Positions 19,641 through 28,288 are shown, counted from the stretch's first letter. The stretch: 38,087 nucleotides of DNA from Actinomycetes bacterium (GCA_021777355.1 JAJYDO010000021.1:1-38087); one strand, 5' to 3'. The notes: a model not told the origin generated them from the sequence alone. Program-made: numbers and translations.

Positions 19641-20663
19641 ATGAATTACTCTCGTTTTAACATTGAACGTTCCCCCGACTGGGCTGAGCTTGACGTATTA
19701 ACGCGGCGACATAGTGGAAGTATGAGAAAACTGGGGGTTCAAAATATATTTCGCTTGGGCACATTGTATCGACGGTCCACTACTGATCTTTCCATATTAA
19801 GAAGAGAATTTCCAAATACTCCAGATGTTGAAGCATTAAGTGAAATAGTATCACGGGCACATGGACGCGTGTATGGGAGCATCAGAAGGGGTGAATCATT
19901 CGAGGAGTGGTTTACCTATAGAGTTTGGAATAGTGTCAGAAATGGAGGAAAAACCCTAGCTTTTGTAGCATTATTCCAGATTACGATAGGAATTCTGGCA
20001 GCAGTTTGGGCTCACTTGGAACCGGGATCGGCGGCTTCGGCTATTGGTTTATCCCTGCCAATACCAAAGGAAAACGTGGCCAACAATTTTATTGTCAACT
20101 CGCCTTTTGATTATAAAATAACTCTCGCGTTCTATATATTTACTCATAACATTGAAATCTCGATTCTCGCTTTTGCAGGTGGTGCACTGCTCGGCGTTCC
20201 CACTTTTGCTCTCCTTAGCTGGAACGCAGTGAATTTAGGGGTGCTGGTCGTATTAGAGTTTCAAGCCGGAAACGGCGAATATTTTATGAGACTGGTTCTT
20301 CCTCACGGACTATTGGAGCTTTCACTTGTTACGGTGGCAGCTACTAGTGGTCTTTTGATTGCCAAAGCAGAGTTGTTTGCCACTATCCGGTCTCGGGTGC
20401 AGGAGTTGAGACTTATTCGCAACAGCGTTGTGGATTCATTGCTCTTGTCATTGTTGCTTCTGATAGTTTCTGGAATGGTTGAAGCGCTTGTGACTACTCT
20501 TTATTTGCCGCTGTGGTCAGCTATTGCTTTAGGGTTGATTTTATTTTCTCTTTTTTGGGGAGGAGTAATCATTTTAGGAAGTAGCTCGCGGGAATCAAAA
20601 TGGAGGGATAAAGACACGATTGAAGGACTTATCTCGATCGTGAATGAAGTGCCACACGATTGA
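19641..20663 (+). CDS. Stage II sporulation protein M family membrane protein
   Basis: 340 residues. A cytoplasmic N-terminus (about 1-105) is followed by several membrane helices. SpoIIM hallmarks are visible: NNFIVNS, FAGGALLGVPTFALLSWNAVNLGVL, and LPHGLLELSLVTVAATSGLLIA. In non-sporulating actinobacteria these proteins are linked to MoxR/DUF58/RDD clusters of unknown envelope function. The ATG at 19641 follows directly on the first base of the divergent RDD gene, and no Shine-Dalgarno sequence precedes it. The stop overlaps the next gene by 4 bases (ATTGA). Confidence 0.91.
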   Translation: MNYSRFNIERSPDWAELDVLTRRHSGSMRKLGVQNIFRLGTLYRRSTTDLSILRREFPNTPDVEALSEIVSRAHGRVYGSIRRGESFEEWFTYRVWNSVRNGGKTLAFVALFQITIGILAAVWAHLEPGSAASAIGLSLPIPKENVANNFIVNSPFDYKITLAFYIFTHNIEISILAFAGGALLGVPTFALLSWNAVNLGVLVVLEFQAGNGEYFMRLVLPHGLLELSLVTVAATSGLLIAKAELFATIRSRVQELRLIRNSVVDSLLLSLLLLIVSGMVEALVTTLYLPLWSAIALGLILFSLFWGGVIILGSSSRESKWRDKDTIEGLISIVNEVPHD

Positions 20664-21346
20664 AAGTACTCACATTTGACATAGTTGCACTTATTTTTGC
20701 AATTGGAGATTGGTATAGCATCGTGCGAAAAAACGAGAAGCTCCAATATGTCTTCAAACCTATGGTTCCCATTATTTTGATTTTGATGCTAGTAGTGTCA
20801 CCAGCTGCAAATGGAATTCCCGGCGAAAGAAAGTATTGGATAATCTCCGCATTAATCTTTGCTTTGCTTGGGGATGTGTTTCTGATGCTGCCATTCGACG
20901 GATTTATTTTCGGTCTGGCTAGTTTTGCAATTTGCCACATTATTATAATTACGGGAACTATATTGACGAATAATGCCGGACATAGTCAAGTTAAGTTTGA
21001 TTTCTTTGCTATGTTCTTGGCTGCATATTTAATAATAGGTGCAGCACCGCTTTTTGGGATTGTAAAGGGACTGGCAAAAAGCAAGTTGCAAAAACTAATA
21101 GCACCGGTATTTATTTATTCGTTTCTTTTGACATTTATGGCAGGCATGCTTTTAGCTAGTCAAGTAAATGGACATTTCCTTTATTTGGCAGGTATCGGGG
21201 GAGGATTGTTTGTAGTTTCAGATATGATTTTGGCTCTTAATAAGTTTGCCAGGCCAATAAGAAACGGAGATTGTTTTGTGCATGTCACTTATCATCTGGC
21301 AATTGGCTCTATAGCAACGGCTTTCGTTTGGATACCTTGGAATTAA
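20660..21346 (+). CDS. YhhN/TMEM86 family membrane protein (lysoplasmalogenase-like)
   Basis: 228 residues, about seven to eight hydrophobic helices. Family signatures are FKPMVPIILIL, LLGDVFLMLPFDGFIFGLASFAICH and GGGLFVVSDMILALNKF. Animal TMEM86 hydrolyses the vinyl-ether bond of lysoplasmalogen; bacterial members are less well studied, so the activity is inferred. The TTG start overlaps the SpoIIM stop (TTGA), which implies translational coupling. Confidence 0.87.
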   Translation: MKVLTFDIVALIFAIGDWYSIVRKNEKLQYVFKPMVPIILILMLVVSPAANGIPGERKYWIISALIFALLGDVFLMLPFDGFIFGLASFAICHIIIITGTILTNNAGHSQVKFDFFAMFLAAYLIIGAAPLFGIVKGLAKSKLQKLIAPVFIYSFLLTFMAGMLLASQVNGHFLYLAGIGGGLFVVSDMILALNKFARPIRNGDCFVHVTYHLAIGSIATAFVWIPWN

Positions 21347-21371
21347 GTATTACTTGGTGATTCAAGAAAAT

Positions 21372-22649
21372 CTACGATCGGAGCCTCAGAGACAGGTAGG
21401 CTTGCTGAGCCGAACTGGCCAAATTATACGGGTCTCCTTGTATGACTTTGACGCCTTGCACCCTAAGAAGATCTATCGCGCGCTGCCTAGATTCTAGATA
21501 GTCAAGAGCGACTGCTTGGCGAAAGGCGTCAATTGGTCGAGTCGAACGAACTTGGATAATTCTGTCGATATCAGGATCTCTGGCGGACACTACCATGATC
21601 GAGTGCCTTTTTTTGATGACAGTTACGGCAGCCGACAGAGCCCTAGCTGAAGCTTCATCAAGAATGTCGGTAAATAGGATGATCATTGATCTGCGCTTAT
21701 TTGCAACCATCTGAAAAGCGAGCTCGTAATTTGGCTCCACTAATTCAGGTTTTAGTTCAAAAACTGTTCTGACAACTGCATCAGCACCTTTTCGTCTGGG
21801 TTCCAAGTTGCGTAAAATCCTGTCAGAAAAAGCAATTACCCCCACTCTGTCTCCGGAGTCTTCTGCTGCAACTGCAACGTAAGCCATTGCATCTAGGGCA
21901 ATATCGAGGCGATTTGCAATGCCAATTGGCGCACTCATCAGCCGACCGGTATCGATCATGCAGACGACAAGTCGATTGTCTTCAACCCTATAGACGTTGG
22001 ACATAGGTTTTCCCACTCGTGCAGTCACTTTCCAGTTGACTTGCCTTATGTCATCGTCTGGCATGTAATCTCTAATTGTTTCGAGTTCAGTCCCAAGTCC
22101 AAGCCTCCCAAGCATTTTGCCTTCTTCTGAATGAAGGCGTCCTCTCCTCCTTAATTCCTGAAGTCTCCTTGCACCAGGAAGGTCGGGAAAAATGGAAACA
22201 GTTGCTGCTTGGCCAGCCAAATGGTCGACTGTAGCGAGCCTTAAAGGTCCACTTATCCTGAGCGCAACTCTGGGCAAAATGTGAGTTCCCCTGCTTCTTG
22301 ATATTAGTTGAGCTTCGAAATTTCTAGTCTTAAGCATTTCAGGCTCAACGCCAATATCGTATGGCGTTTGCTGGCGAACTATAACCGTCGAGGAGAACTT
22401 TGGATCAACCGAGATTTTAATATCGTCTTTTATCCCACGAACCGTAGTTTTAGGTGCCAGGCGGATTACTTTGGGAGGAATACTTGCAAAAACCATGTCG
22501 ACAAGTACCAATATGGCAATGGCTAAGAATAACCAGGTAACAAGTCCTACCGGAATTGGTGGAAACGATACCACCAGCACTGCCAAGATAACAAGCAGAA
22601 GAGTAATTCTGGTTGGGGCAAACTTAAAGGATCGTTGGGATCGGTTCAT
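21372..22649 (-). CDS. DUF58 protein with vWA-like domain
   Basis: 425 residues. Two N-terminal membrane helices (about 15-55) are followed by the DUF58 signature IRDYMPDDDIRQVNWKVTAR and VYRVEDNR, then a vWA-like fold: VVCMIDTGRLM ... DSGDRVGVIAFSDRI. DUF58 proteins pair with MoxR ATPases. The start overlaps the MoxR stop by 4 bases (ATGA). It is the last gene of the minus-strand operon and is convergent with the YhhN gene. Confidence 0.93.
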   Translation of the reverse strand: MNRSQRSFKFAPTRITLLLVILAVLVVSFPPIPVGLVTWLFLAIAILVLVDMVFASIPPKVIRLAPKTTVRGIKDDIKISVDPKFSSTVIVRQQTPYDIGVEPEMLKTRNFEAQLISRSRGTHILPRVALRISGPLRLATVDHLAGQAATVSIFPDLPGARRLQELRRRGRLHSEEGKMLGRLGLGTELETIRDYMPDDDIRQVNWKVTARVGKPMSNVYRVEDNRLVVCMIDTGRLMSAPIGIANRLDIALDAMAYVAVAAEDSGDRVGVIAFSDRILRNLEPRRKGADAVVRTVFELKPELVEPNYELAFQMVANKRRSMIILFTDILDEASARALSAAVTVIKKRHSIMVVSARDPDIDRIIQVRSTRPIDAFRQAVALDYLESRQRAIDLLRVQGVKVIQGDPYNLASSAQQAYLSLRLRS

Positions 22650-23608
22650 CTAGGGATTGGAACACTATTTAATACGGCTGCTATTGCATCCTCTGGGCCG
22701 AACCTATCGAGTTCGGCTTCCGGAGTCATTACCAATCGGTGGCAAAGAACCGAGGGTGCAATCGAATAAACATCATCCGGCGTGACGTAGTTTCTGCCGC
22801 TCATGCTTGCAAACGCTTTAGCAACCATGTAAAGGTGTACGGCGGCCCTGGTGCTGGCTCCAAGTGAGATCGATGGAAGATTTCTGGTTGCTTGAACGAT
22901 ATTAACCACATAGCGCATGATCTCTTCATTCGAATGCACCAGCTCTACTTCTCTTTTTGCCTGGCCAATTTCATTTATGCCAGCCACTGTGGACACATTG
23001 TCAAAAGCTAACGGATTAAGTCCAAGGCGGCCTTGTTTAAGCACTTCTAGTTCTTCTAGAGCTGAAGGATAAAGCACTTGGACTTTAAGCAAGAATCTAT
23101 CGAGCTGGGCCTCGGGTAACGGATAAGTGCCTTCGTATTCGATTGGATTTTCAGTAGCTATGACTGTAAATGGGCTTGGAAGCGCCCGGGGTTCGCCATC
23201 GATAGTTACCTGGGCTTCTTGCATCGCCTCCAAAAGCGAAGCCTGTGTTTTTGGAGGTGTCCTGTTTATTTCATCAGCCAAAACTATATTGGCAAACACC
23301 GGTCCGGGTCGATACACCAGTTCGCCACCTCTAAGTGTCATAGTTCCGGTTACATCGGAAGGCAGCATATCGGGGGTAAATTGGATCCTCTTAAAAGAAG
23401 TGCCAAGTGATTTCGACAAAGTCGCCGCCAGCAAGGTCTTAGCCGTCCCTGGCGGACCTTCTAAGAGCACATGTCCGCCGACGCACATAGCGGCCAGCAC
23501 TGCATCTATAACATGGTCTTGCCCAATAACAACTTTTGACACCTCAGCCTTGACTCTTGTTCGAAGTTCTCCAAAACTGCTGATGTCATCTCCACTTTGA
23601 TTTGTCAT
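22646..23608 (-). CDS. MoxR family AAA+ ATPase
   Basis: 320 residues. Walker A GPPGTAKT (51-58), Walker B VLADEINR (Asp112, Glu113) with the PPKTQASLLEAMQE segment, VIATENPIEYEGTYPLPEAQ with sensor 1, and the C-terminal lid with GASTRAAVHLYMVAKAFA and YVTPDDV. Probably a chaperone-like ATPase for the vWA partner DUF58. AAAGG lies 6 bases before the ATG. The gene is 16 bases downstream of the DUF4350 gene and overlaps DUF58. Confidence 0.96.
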   Translation of the reverse strand: MTNQSGDDISSFGELRTRVKAEVSKVVIGQDHVIDAVLAAMCVGGHVLLEGPPGTAKTLLAATLSKSLGTSFKRIQFTPDMLPSDVTGTMTLRGGELVYRPGPVFANIVLADEINRTPPKTQASLLEAMQEAQVTIDGEPRALPSPFTVIATENPIEYEGTYPLPEAQLDRFLLKVQVLYPSALEELEVLKQGRLGLNPLAFDNVSTVAGINEIGQAKREVELVHSNEEIMRYVVNIVQATRNLPSISLGASTRAAVHLYMVAKAFASMSGRNYVTPDDVYSIAPSVLCHRLVMTPEAELDRFGPEDAIAAVLNSVPIPR

Positions 23609-23624
23609 TTATTGCCTTTCTGTT

Positions 23625-25001
23625 TTATCTGGTAGGAAGAACTGAGCTTGATCCATTTCGCTGTCTTTCTATTTCAGCGATAGCATTAGATACTGCCAAC
23701 AATGTGTTGATGTCGTCGTCGGGTAATTCTAAAATCTCAAGCCAAGCGTTTTCTGCGCCCTTATTTTCTGGCGATGCCGACGCATCCTCAATTATGTTTG
23801 ACCGTCTATTTTTTGACAGGCGCACCGTCAGGCTGTGTTTTAATAATAAGATTGTGTCTAAGTTGTCTTTTGACTTTGCCAAAGAAGTTGCCAGCGCATC
23901 GACATATCTCGCACGCGGGGGAGGACTAAAAGTTGGCAGCGGAGTTGGACGACCCAGTCGTCTTATCCGGGTGGTTAGCCAAAGTCCAAAGATGAGAACT
24001 GCAAATATAGCAATATCTTTTATTCTTCCAGGTATCGTTTGAACTCCTTCTGGAGGAATGTAATTGTAAGAAAGCAAATCAGCGTCATCAAAATATACCT
24101 GCCCTTTTGCGACGCCAGCCAAATTCAAACCCAAAGCGGCGTTGTCATACTGGGTCAGCAGGTCATTTGAAAGTATTGTGAAGGATTGCAGAAGAACAAT
24201 CTGCCCTTTTCCAATGTTCCAATATGCTCCTTCAATGTCTTTGCTTATGGGATCCACTAAAAATGAGTTAGAACTATTTATTCCGCCTAACGCACCAAGT
24301 TGGCCGATAAACCCTATATTTTTGACACCCGTGGTGAGGCCGCGATTTAAATTGTCGTTCACCGGGTTTGCTTTGTTTACAACAATAAAGTTCCTCAAAA
24401 TGCCGCTGTTTCCCCCAATACCGCTGTTCCCGCTGTTCCCACTATTGCCACTATTTTGAGCTCCTGAATTGGTTGCTTGAATTTTCTTGCCGTTCTCAAT
24501 TGGCCCCGCCGTGAAAGTCGGTGGATAAGTCTTAACCCCTGCCATGGCGAGCAACAATCGGGCCTTAGCAATACCGCTTGGCCCCTCTATAATAAGGCGC
24601 CCGCCTAACTGCAAATATTGAAGGAGCTTTTCCGGTGTCCCAAAATAAGTATTGAGGTTAGGTTCTGTTCCAAAGGTGATAAAGGTCGATCCGTTTGCAA
24701 TGTCGGGTTTGGACGGAAAACTTGAAAACGAAGTTACTTGGAATCCGTAATCACGAAGCAAGGTGGCGTATCCTTGCGTGCCATTACCGTTTGCGCTAGT
24801 AGATACCCCTCCTGGATACCCTAGGGAGCCCGAATTTCCGCCATAGATGTCCTGCAAAAGATTCAACAACAGCGCAATGGCCACGACAATTGAGATCAGC
24901 GGGAAAATAATTCGAAGTAATAGTGGCAGTCTTGCATACCAAGATTTATATTCTGAATGAATCGGGGGAGCATCGAGTGAATTGTCAATATGGAAACTCA
25001 T
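23625..25001 (-). CDS. DUF4350 domain membrane protein
   Basis: 458 residues. One helix near the N-terminus (about 28-50) is followed by a GYATLLRDYGFQVTSF start typical of DUF4350, a domain with LLQYLQLGGRLIIEGPSG, GKGQIVLLQSFTILSNDLL and DNAALGLNLA, and a second helix (about 330-350). An NSG-rich spacer (GNSGNSGNSGIGGNSG, about 190-205) is an insertion made of 9-base tandem units. It overlaps the DUF4129 gene by 4 bases and precedes MoxR. Confidence 0.87.
   Translation of the reverse strand: MSFHIDNSLDAPPIHSEYKSWYARLPLLLRIIFPLISIVVAIALLLNLLQDIYGGNSGSLGYPGGVSTSANGNGTQGYATLLRDYGFQVTSFSSFPSKPDIANGSTFITFGTEPNLNTYFGTPEKLLQYLQLGGRLIIEGPSGIAKARLLLAMAGVKTYPPTFTAGPIENGKKIQATNSGAQNSGNSGNSGNSGIGGNSGILRNFIVVNKANPVNDNLNRGLTTGVKNIGFIGQLGALGGINSSNSFLVDPISKDIEGAYWNIGKGQIVLLQSFTILSNDLLTQYDNAALGLNLAGVAKGQVYFDDADLLSYNYIPPEGVQTIPGRIKDIAIFAVLIFGLWLTTRIRRLGRPTPLPTFSPPPRARYVDALATSLAKSKDNLDTILLLKHSLTVRLSKNRRSNIIEDASASPENKGAENAWLEILELPDDDINTLLAVSNAIAEIERQRNGSSSVLPTR
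24403..24456 (-). repeat. 9-base tandem repeats coding for Gly-Asn-Ser
   Basis: About six units of the CCGCTGTTC type (plus-strand view) in frame, some degenerate, coding for NSG on the minus strand inside the DUF4350 gene. Replication slippage could vary its length. Confidence 0.6.
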
Positions 25002-25648
25002 TTGGCCTTCGCTTTGATTAAAATTTCAGGCCATTTCTCGCGAGAGCGGTCCAAATGAGCATTTGTTGTGTGAAAGTCTCCGTAGACAACATCTTCCAAG
25101 TCAACAGAAACCTCGTCGAAATCATGCAAATGAATTTGTCTAGATAACTGGAACCTCGGTGAAAGTTCGGTCTTTGAAAGCACTCCTGAAGACTCTAGCT
25201 TGAGTAGACCTGCCCTATACCTTAGCCTCAGAGCTGTTTTAAGGTCGCCGTTTCTTTCTGCTTCCAAAGCGCTTTCTTCGAGCCCCTTTATGTCCAGCTT
25301 GAGCTTGGAATCCTTGTCGCCTTTTTTGCTCCAGAATTTAATTCTATATCTATTTCTAAACACGATAAATGCAGCCACCCCAACTATTAGGAGCAAAATA
25401 ATCCAGTCACCTGCTCCCGGATTTATTCCAACAGATTTCAAAGTGGAAGTGTAAGCGGAAGAGGCCTTATGGAAAATATGCTGTCTGATCCAAGACAAGG
25501 GAGGGCCAAAAGTATCTTTCAACCAATTTCCTAAGTCACGAACAAAACCGCTAAAAGGACGGGGAGTTTTTGGCGGCTTAAAATTTGATCCGCCAAGAAT
25601 ATTTGACGCCTTGTTACGCGCCTGGCTTGCAAAGTCATTACCCGGCAT
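24998..25648 (-). CDS. DUF4129 domain membrane protein
   Basis: 216 residues. A central membrane helix (about 80-97, DWIILLLIVGVAAFIVF) separates an N-terminal part from a C-terminal DUF4129-type domain: ALEAERNGDLKTALRLRYRAGLLKLESSGVL and then DLEDVVYGDFHTT. It overlaps DUF4350 by 4 bases and the unknown small ORF upstream by 11 bases. GAGAG about 10 bases before the ATG is a weak ribosome site. Confidence 0.85.
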   Translation of the reverse strand: MPGNDFASQARNKASNILGGSNFKPPKTPRPFSGFVRDLGNWLKDTFGPPLSWIRQHIFHKASSAYTSTLKSVGINPGAGDWIILLLIVGVAAFIVFRNRYRIKFWSKKGDKDSKLKLDIKGLEESALEAERNGDLKTALRLRYRAGLLKLESSGVLSKTELSPRFQLSRQIHLHDFDEVSVDLEDVVYGDFHTTNAHLDRSREKWPEILIKAKAK

Positions 25649-25913
25649 ACTTGACGCTCTCTATATTGTGATGCTTGTTAATATAATCAGCATGTGAAAT
25701 GGGAAATACCAGGAACCGCCCTCGCGCCACACTTGGATTATTCAGCAGCAATTGAGATTGTGATTTCTCTTGGCACACAATTGTAGCGTGATTAATATAT
25801 TTATAAGACAGTCGATTACAAATAGCCAAGTTCAACTCTGATTTCCCTCCAGGCTTTAATATCGCAGATTTATTCGAGGCCTTTTGCGAAAAGAAATCAA
25901 TTAATTTATTCAT
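25638..25913 (-). CDS. Small hypothetical protein within MoxR operon
   Basis: A 91-residue ORF starts one base after the stop of the upstream membrane gene and overlaps the DUF4129 start by 11 bases, so it fills the gap between two operon genes exactly. The protein is polar, with many Lys, Asn and Ser, no membrane helix, and two cysteines. I recognise no family. No clear ribosome site, but translational coupling would be possible (TGA-G-ATG). It could also be a chance ORF in AT-rich leader DNA. Confidence 0.4.
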   Translation of the reverse strand: MNKLIDFFSQKASNKSAILKPGGKSELNLAICNRLSYKYINHATIVCQEKSQSQLLLNNPSVARGRFLVFPISHADYINKHHNIESVKYAG

Positions 25914-25914
25914 C

Positions 25915-26862
25915 TCAGTTTCCAACCAATTTCTTCGAGCCTGAGTTTTGATTAGTTTTGTCAAATGTCACCTGTGCAAGCAATTCGATGTCGTATCCTT
26001 CCATCCGGACTCTTTGGTCAAAGTAAAAAACGGTATAAATTGAAGCTTGCATTGGAGTCAATGCCAAAGAAGTTCCGAGGGCTACAACCCCGGTAACCAC
26101 CCAAGACAGATCACTGCCAACCAATGAATTAAATAGTCCTGCAATAAGCAAAATTAGTGGAAGTGAAAGAAAAGTTGCCATTATATAGGCAGTAAGTATC
26201 ACGTTGATTGCTTTTCCGGCATCTCTTTTAACCAGCGAAAAAGATCTGCCGAGTGCCTTTAAATTATGCTTCCCCTCTAGCAAAAGAGCAGGTACTCTAA
26301 GAACCCAAACTACATAAAAACTAACCATTAAGCAGAATGCAGCTACAACTCCTAAAATAGTAAAGCCAAATGCAACCCGGGAAGCGCCCTGTTGGCCTAG
26401 AGCAACCGCAAGACCAATTAGCCCGACTACGGGAGCCAAAGAAAAAAATTGAGTCATTAGTTCGAGCCACACCAATGAGGGAAATCTCCGCAATGCAAAG
26501 GTTAAGGATTTTCGCGCGCTTGTTTTGCGGTCAAGGTAAGTATCGGCTACACAGGCAATGCATGTTGCCACGGTGAATGAATTCAGCATCAACTGTACTA
26601 AGAAATAAAGTAGAAAGTCCGCGGCAAGCGTCCAGCCACCATGGAATATTTGGAAAATTGAAAAATTACCCGTGGCGGCAAATATTGGATTTTGGCTTTG
26701 TCCGTTCGTTGAACCCGAATTGACGATTAGGGTTTCGAGAACTGCACCGGGAATAGAAATAACTGACGCAGCCCTAATCATGGCAGGAAAGGCGTTTCGA
26801 TAAACTTTAAGACCAACGTCAAGAATTTCGCCGATTGCAAGTGGTCTGAGCATGGTTGCCAT
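25915..26862 (-). CDS. Multi-pass membrane protein, GPDP-type membrane domain
   Basis: 315 residues. The N-terminus LRPLAIGEILDVGLKVYRNAFPAMIRAA matches the pattern of the glycerophosphoryl diester phosphodiesterase membrane domain family (LRPLxxGEILD...YR). About six helices follow, with no catalytic domain. It is the first gene of the minus-strand operon leading to the small ORF, DUF4129, DUF4350, MoxR and DUF58. Similar genes are often next to DUF4129 genes. Only a weak GGA precedes the ATG. Confidence 0.84.
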   Translation of the reverse strand: MATMLRPLAIGEILDVGLKVYRNAFPAMIRAASVISIPGAVLETLIVNSGSTNGQSQNPIFAATGNFSIFQIFHGGWTLAADFLLYFLVQLMLNSFTVATCIACVADTYLDRKTSARKSLTFALRRFPSLVWLELMTQFFSLAPVVGLIGLAVALGQQGASRVAFGFTILGVVAAFCLMVSFYVVWVLRVPALLLEGKHNLKALGRSFSLVKRDAGKAINVILTAYIMATFLSLPLILLIAGLFNSLVGSDLSWVVTGVVALGTSLALTPMQASIYTVFYFDQRVRMEGYDIELLAQVTFDKTNQNSGSKKLVGN

Positions 26863-27132
26863 ATTCCAAAGTTAGTCAAAATCTCAGAGAAATTCCCGGA
26901 AATCGTGAAATGACACCCGGAAAGGAAGCTGTGTGCCAAGTTGGGATTCTCAAATGGGGCAAGTACTGGTTGCAAAGCAAGTTTGACTTGGGACTTTGCC
27001 AATTTTGTAGTTTTCGCCTTAATGAGGTGTTTTGACAGATTTACAATGTTTGTTATTCCAAATATGGGCTTGGCGCTAGTATTTACTTTGGATCGAGATT
27101 GACTTTATGCTTTCTGGAATTCTTTTAACCCA

Positions 27133-27206
27133 GCGCTCGTAGCTCAATTGGATAGAGCATCTGACTACGGATCAGAAGGTTGGGGGTTCAAATCCCTCCG
27201 AGCGCG
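27133..27206 (+). tRNA. tRNA-Arg (anticodon ACG)
   Basis: Acceptor stem GCGCTCG/CGAGCGC (27133-27139 with 27199-27205), D arm GCTC/GAGC, anticodon stem TCTGA/TCAGA around loop CTACGGA with ACG at 27167-27169, and T arm GGGGG-TTCAAAT-CCCTC. No CCA is encoded. The A at position 34 is normally edited to inosine to read CGU, CGC and CGA. Confidence 0.96.
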
Positions 27207-27438
27207 CAAACACATTTGAGGCCTGAATTAGCCAAAAAATAGAGCCAAGCCAATAATATTGCAACTTAGGCCAATTGCCTTGTTCCTTTTCTAGCGAAGA
27301 TCGAATCTGTTCAAGTCCTGATTTCATTATTTAAGGCATTCTTTTTCCCAAGTATGGGTCGGATATTTTAGATTTTAACTACATTAACGGCGGGAAGTTT
27401 TAGATTAAGGTAAGAAGTAAGTCGAAAAGGAGAAAAAT

Positions 27439-27972
27439 ATGAGTGACGTTCCACCCGGATACCATCAATATCCCCAAGGTCAGCCAATGGATCCGAACTT
27501 GGGCTTTAACCCTGCGCATAATTACCCACAAAACCAATATCCGGTACAAAATTATCCCGCACAGGGATACTCGCCTGAGATGCAGCCTCCAGGGGGACAA
27601 TACGGTAATCCTGCCGCCATGTCAAACCAGCCTCAAAGTGCCTCAAGCTTTCCTATAACCACTGCTTTGGAAATAACCGGATTGGAAATAATTCGATCGA
27701 TTGGTTTGGTGTACGGAATAGTTGCCAGATCTCCCGGAGCTGGAAAATCAATTGCAGCGGGTTTTAAATCAATTGCCGGCGGCGAGATCAAGCAGTATAC
27801 GAGATTGGTCGAAGATTCAAGAAGGCATGCGATGGATCGAATGATAGACAACGCGCTTCAAATGGGTGCAAATGCGATTATTTCAATGAGATTCGATTCT
27901 TCCGAAATTGCTCAAGGTATTACTGAGGTAGTTGCTTATGGCACCGCAGTGGTAGTCCAACCAAGAGCGTAA
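27439..27972 (+). CDS. YbjQ/UPF0145 family protein with Pro/Gln/Tyr-rich N-terminus
   Basis: 177 residues. The first ~70 are low complexity (HQYPQGQP, NYPQNQYPVQNYPAQGY). The second half is the YbjQ domain: ITTALEITGLEIIRSIGLVYGIVARSP, a long helix with EDSRRHAMDRMIDNALQMGANAIISMRFDSS, and VVAYGTAVVV. YbjQ proteins form pentamers and are called heavy-metal-binding by annotation, with little proof. AAAAGGAG is 7-8 bases upstream of the ATG. It is followed with no gap by a small membrane protein gene. Confidence 0.9.
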   Translation: MSDVPPGYHQYPQGQPMDPNLGFNPAHNYPQNQYPVQNYPAQGYSPEMQPPGGQYGNPAAMSNQPQSASSFPITTALEITGLEIIRSIGLVYGIVARSPGAGKSIAAGFKSIAGGEIKQYTRLVEDSRRHAMDRMIDNALQMGANAIISMRFDSSEIAQGITEVVAYGTAVVVQPRA

Positions 27973-28200
27973 ATGGGAGCGCTAGTTGCCGTCATTATCG
28001 TTTTGGTGATTGTGGGCCTAGTTGTGTATTCGCTTTTTTTAAAAAGGCATGGCGAAAAAGTAGGTCCACAAGCTGGGTGGGTGCCCACTGACGAAGTCTT
28101 TAGAGATCCAAGTACCGATCGGCTCATGAGGGTGTGGGTAGACCCCGCTTCCGGCGAGAGAAACTACGTGGCAGAAAGGAATCTTCCTAATCAGCGGTGA
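27973..28200 (+). CDS. Small single-pass membrane protein
   Basis: 75 residues; the ATG directly follows the YbjQ stop codon. One N-terminal helix (about 3-24, ALVAVIIVLVIVGLVVYSLFL), then a basic stretch (KRHGEK) and a soluble tail with GWVPTDEVFRDPSTDRLMRVWVD. No family recognised. The position suggests joint expression with, and perhaps membrane tethering of, the YbjQ protein; that is inference. Confidence 0.7.
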   Translation: MGALVAVIIVLVIVGLVVYSLFLKRHGEKVGPQAGWVPTDEVFRDPSTDRLMRVWVDPASGERNYVAERNLPNQR

Positions 28201-28214
28201 TGGCAAATACATCT

Positions 28215-28257
28215 CCTTTTAAAATCCAACGCCATGACTTAGAGCAAATTTAAAAGG
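28215..28257. terminator. 9-base-pair inverted repeat between convergent genes
   Basis: Perfect arms CCTTTTAAA (28215-28223) and TTTAAAAGG (28249-28257), with a 25-base loop, lie between the stops at 28200 (+) and 28289 (-). A bidirectional terminator is plausible; the stem is AT-rich. Confidence 0.4.
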
Positions 28258-28288
28258 TATCTTTAAGTTTGAAAGTTATTCTAAATAC

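Noticed and set aside
23127-23600. 157-codon plus-strand frame opposite MoxR
   Set aside because: It is antisense to an unmistakable AAA+ ATPase and encodes a low-complexity product with no start context.
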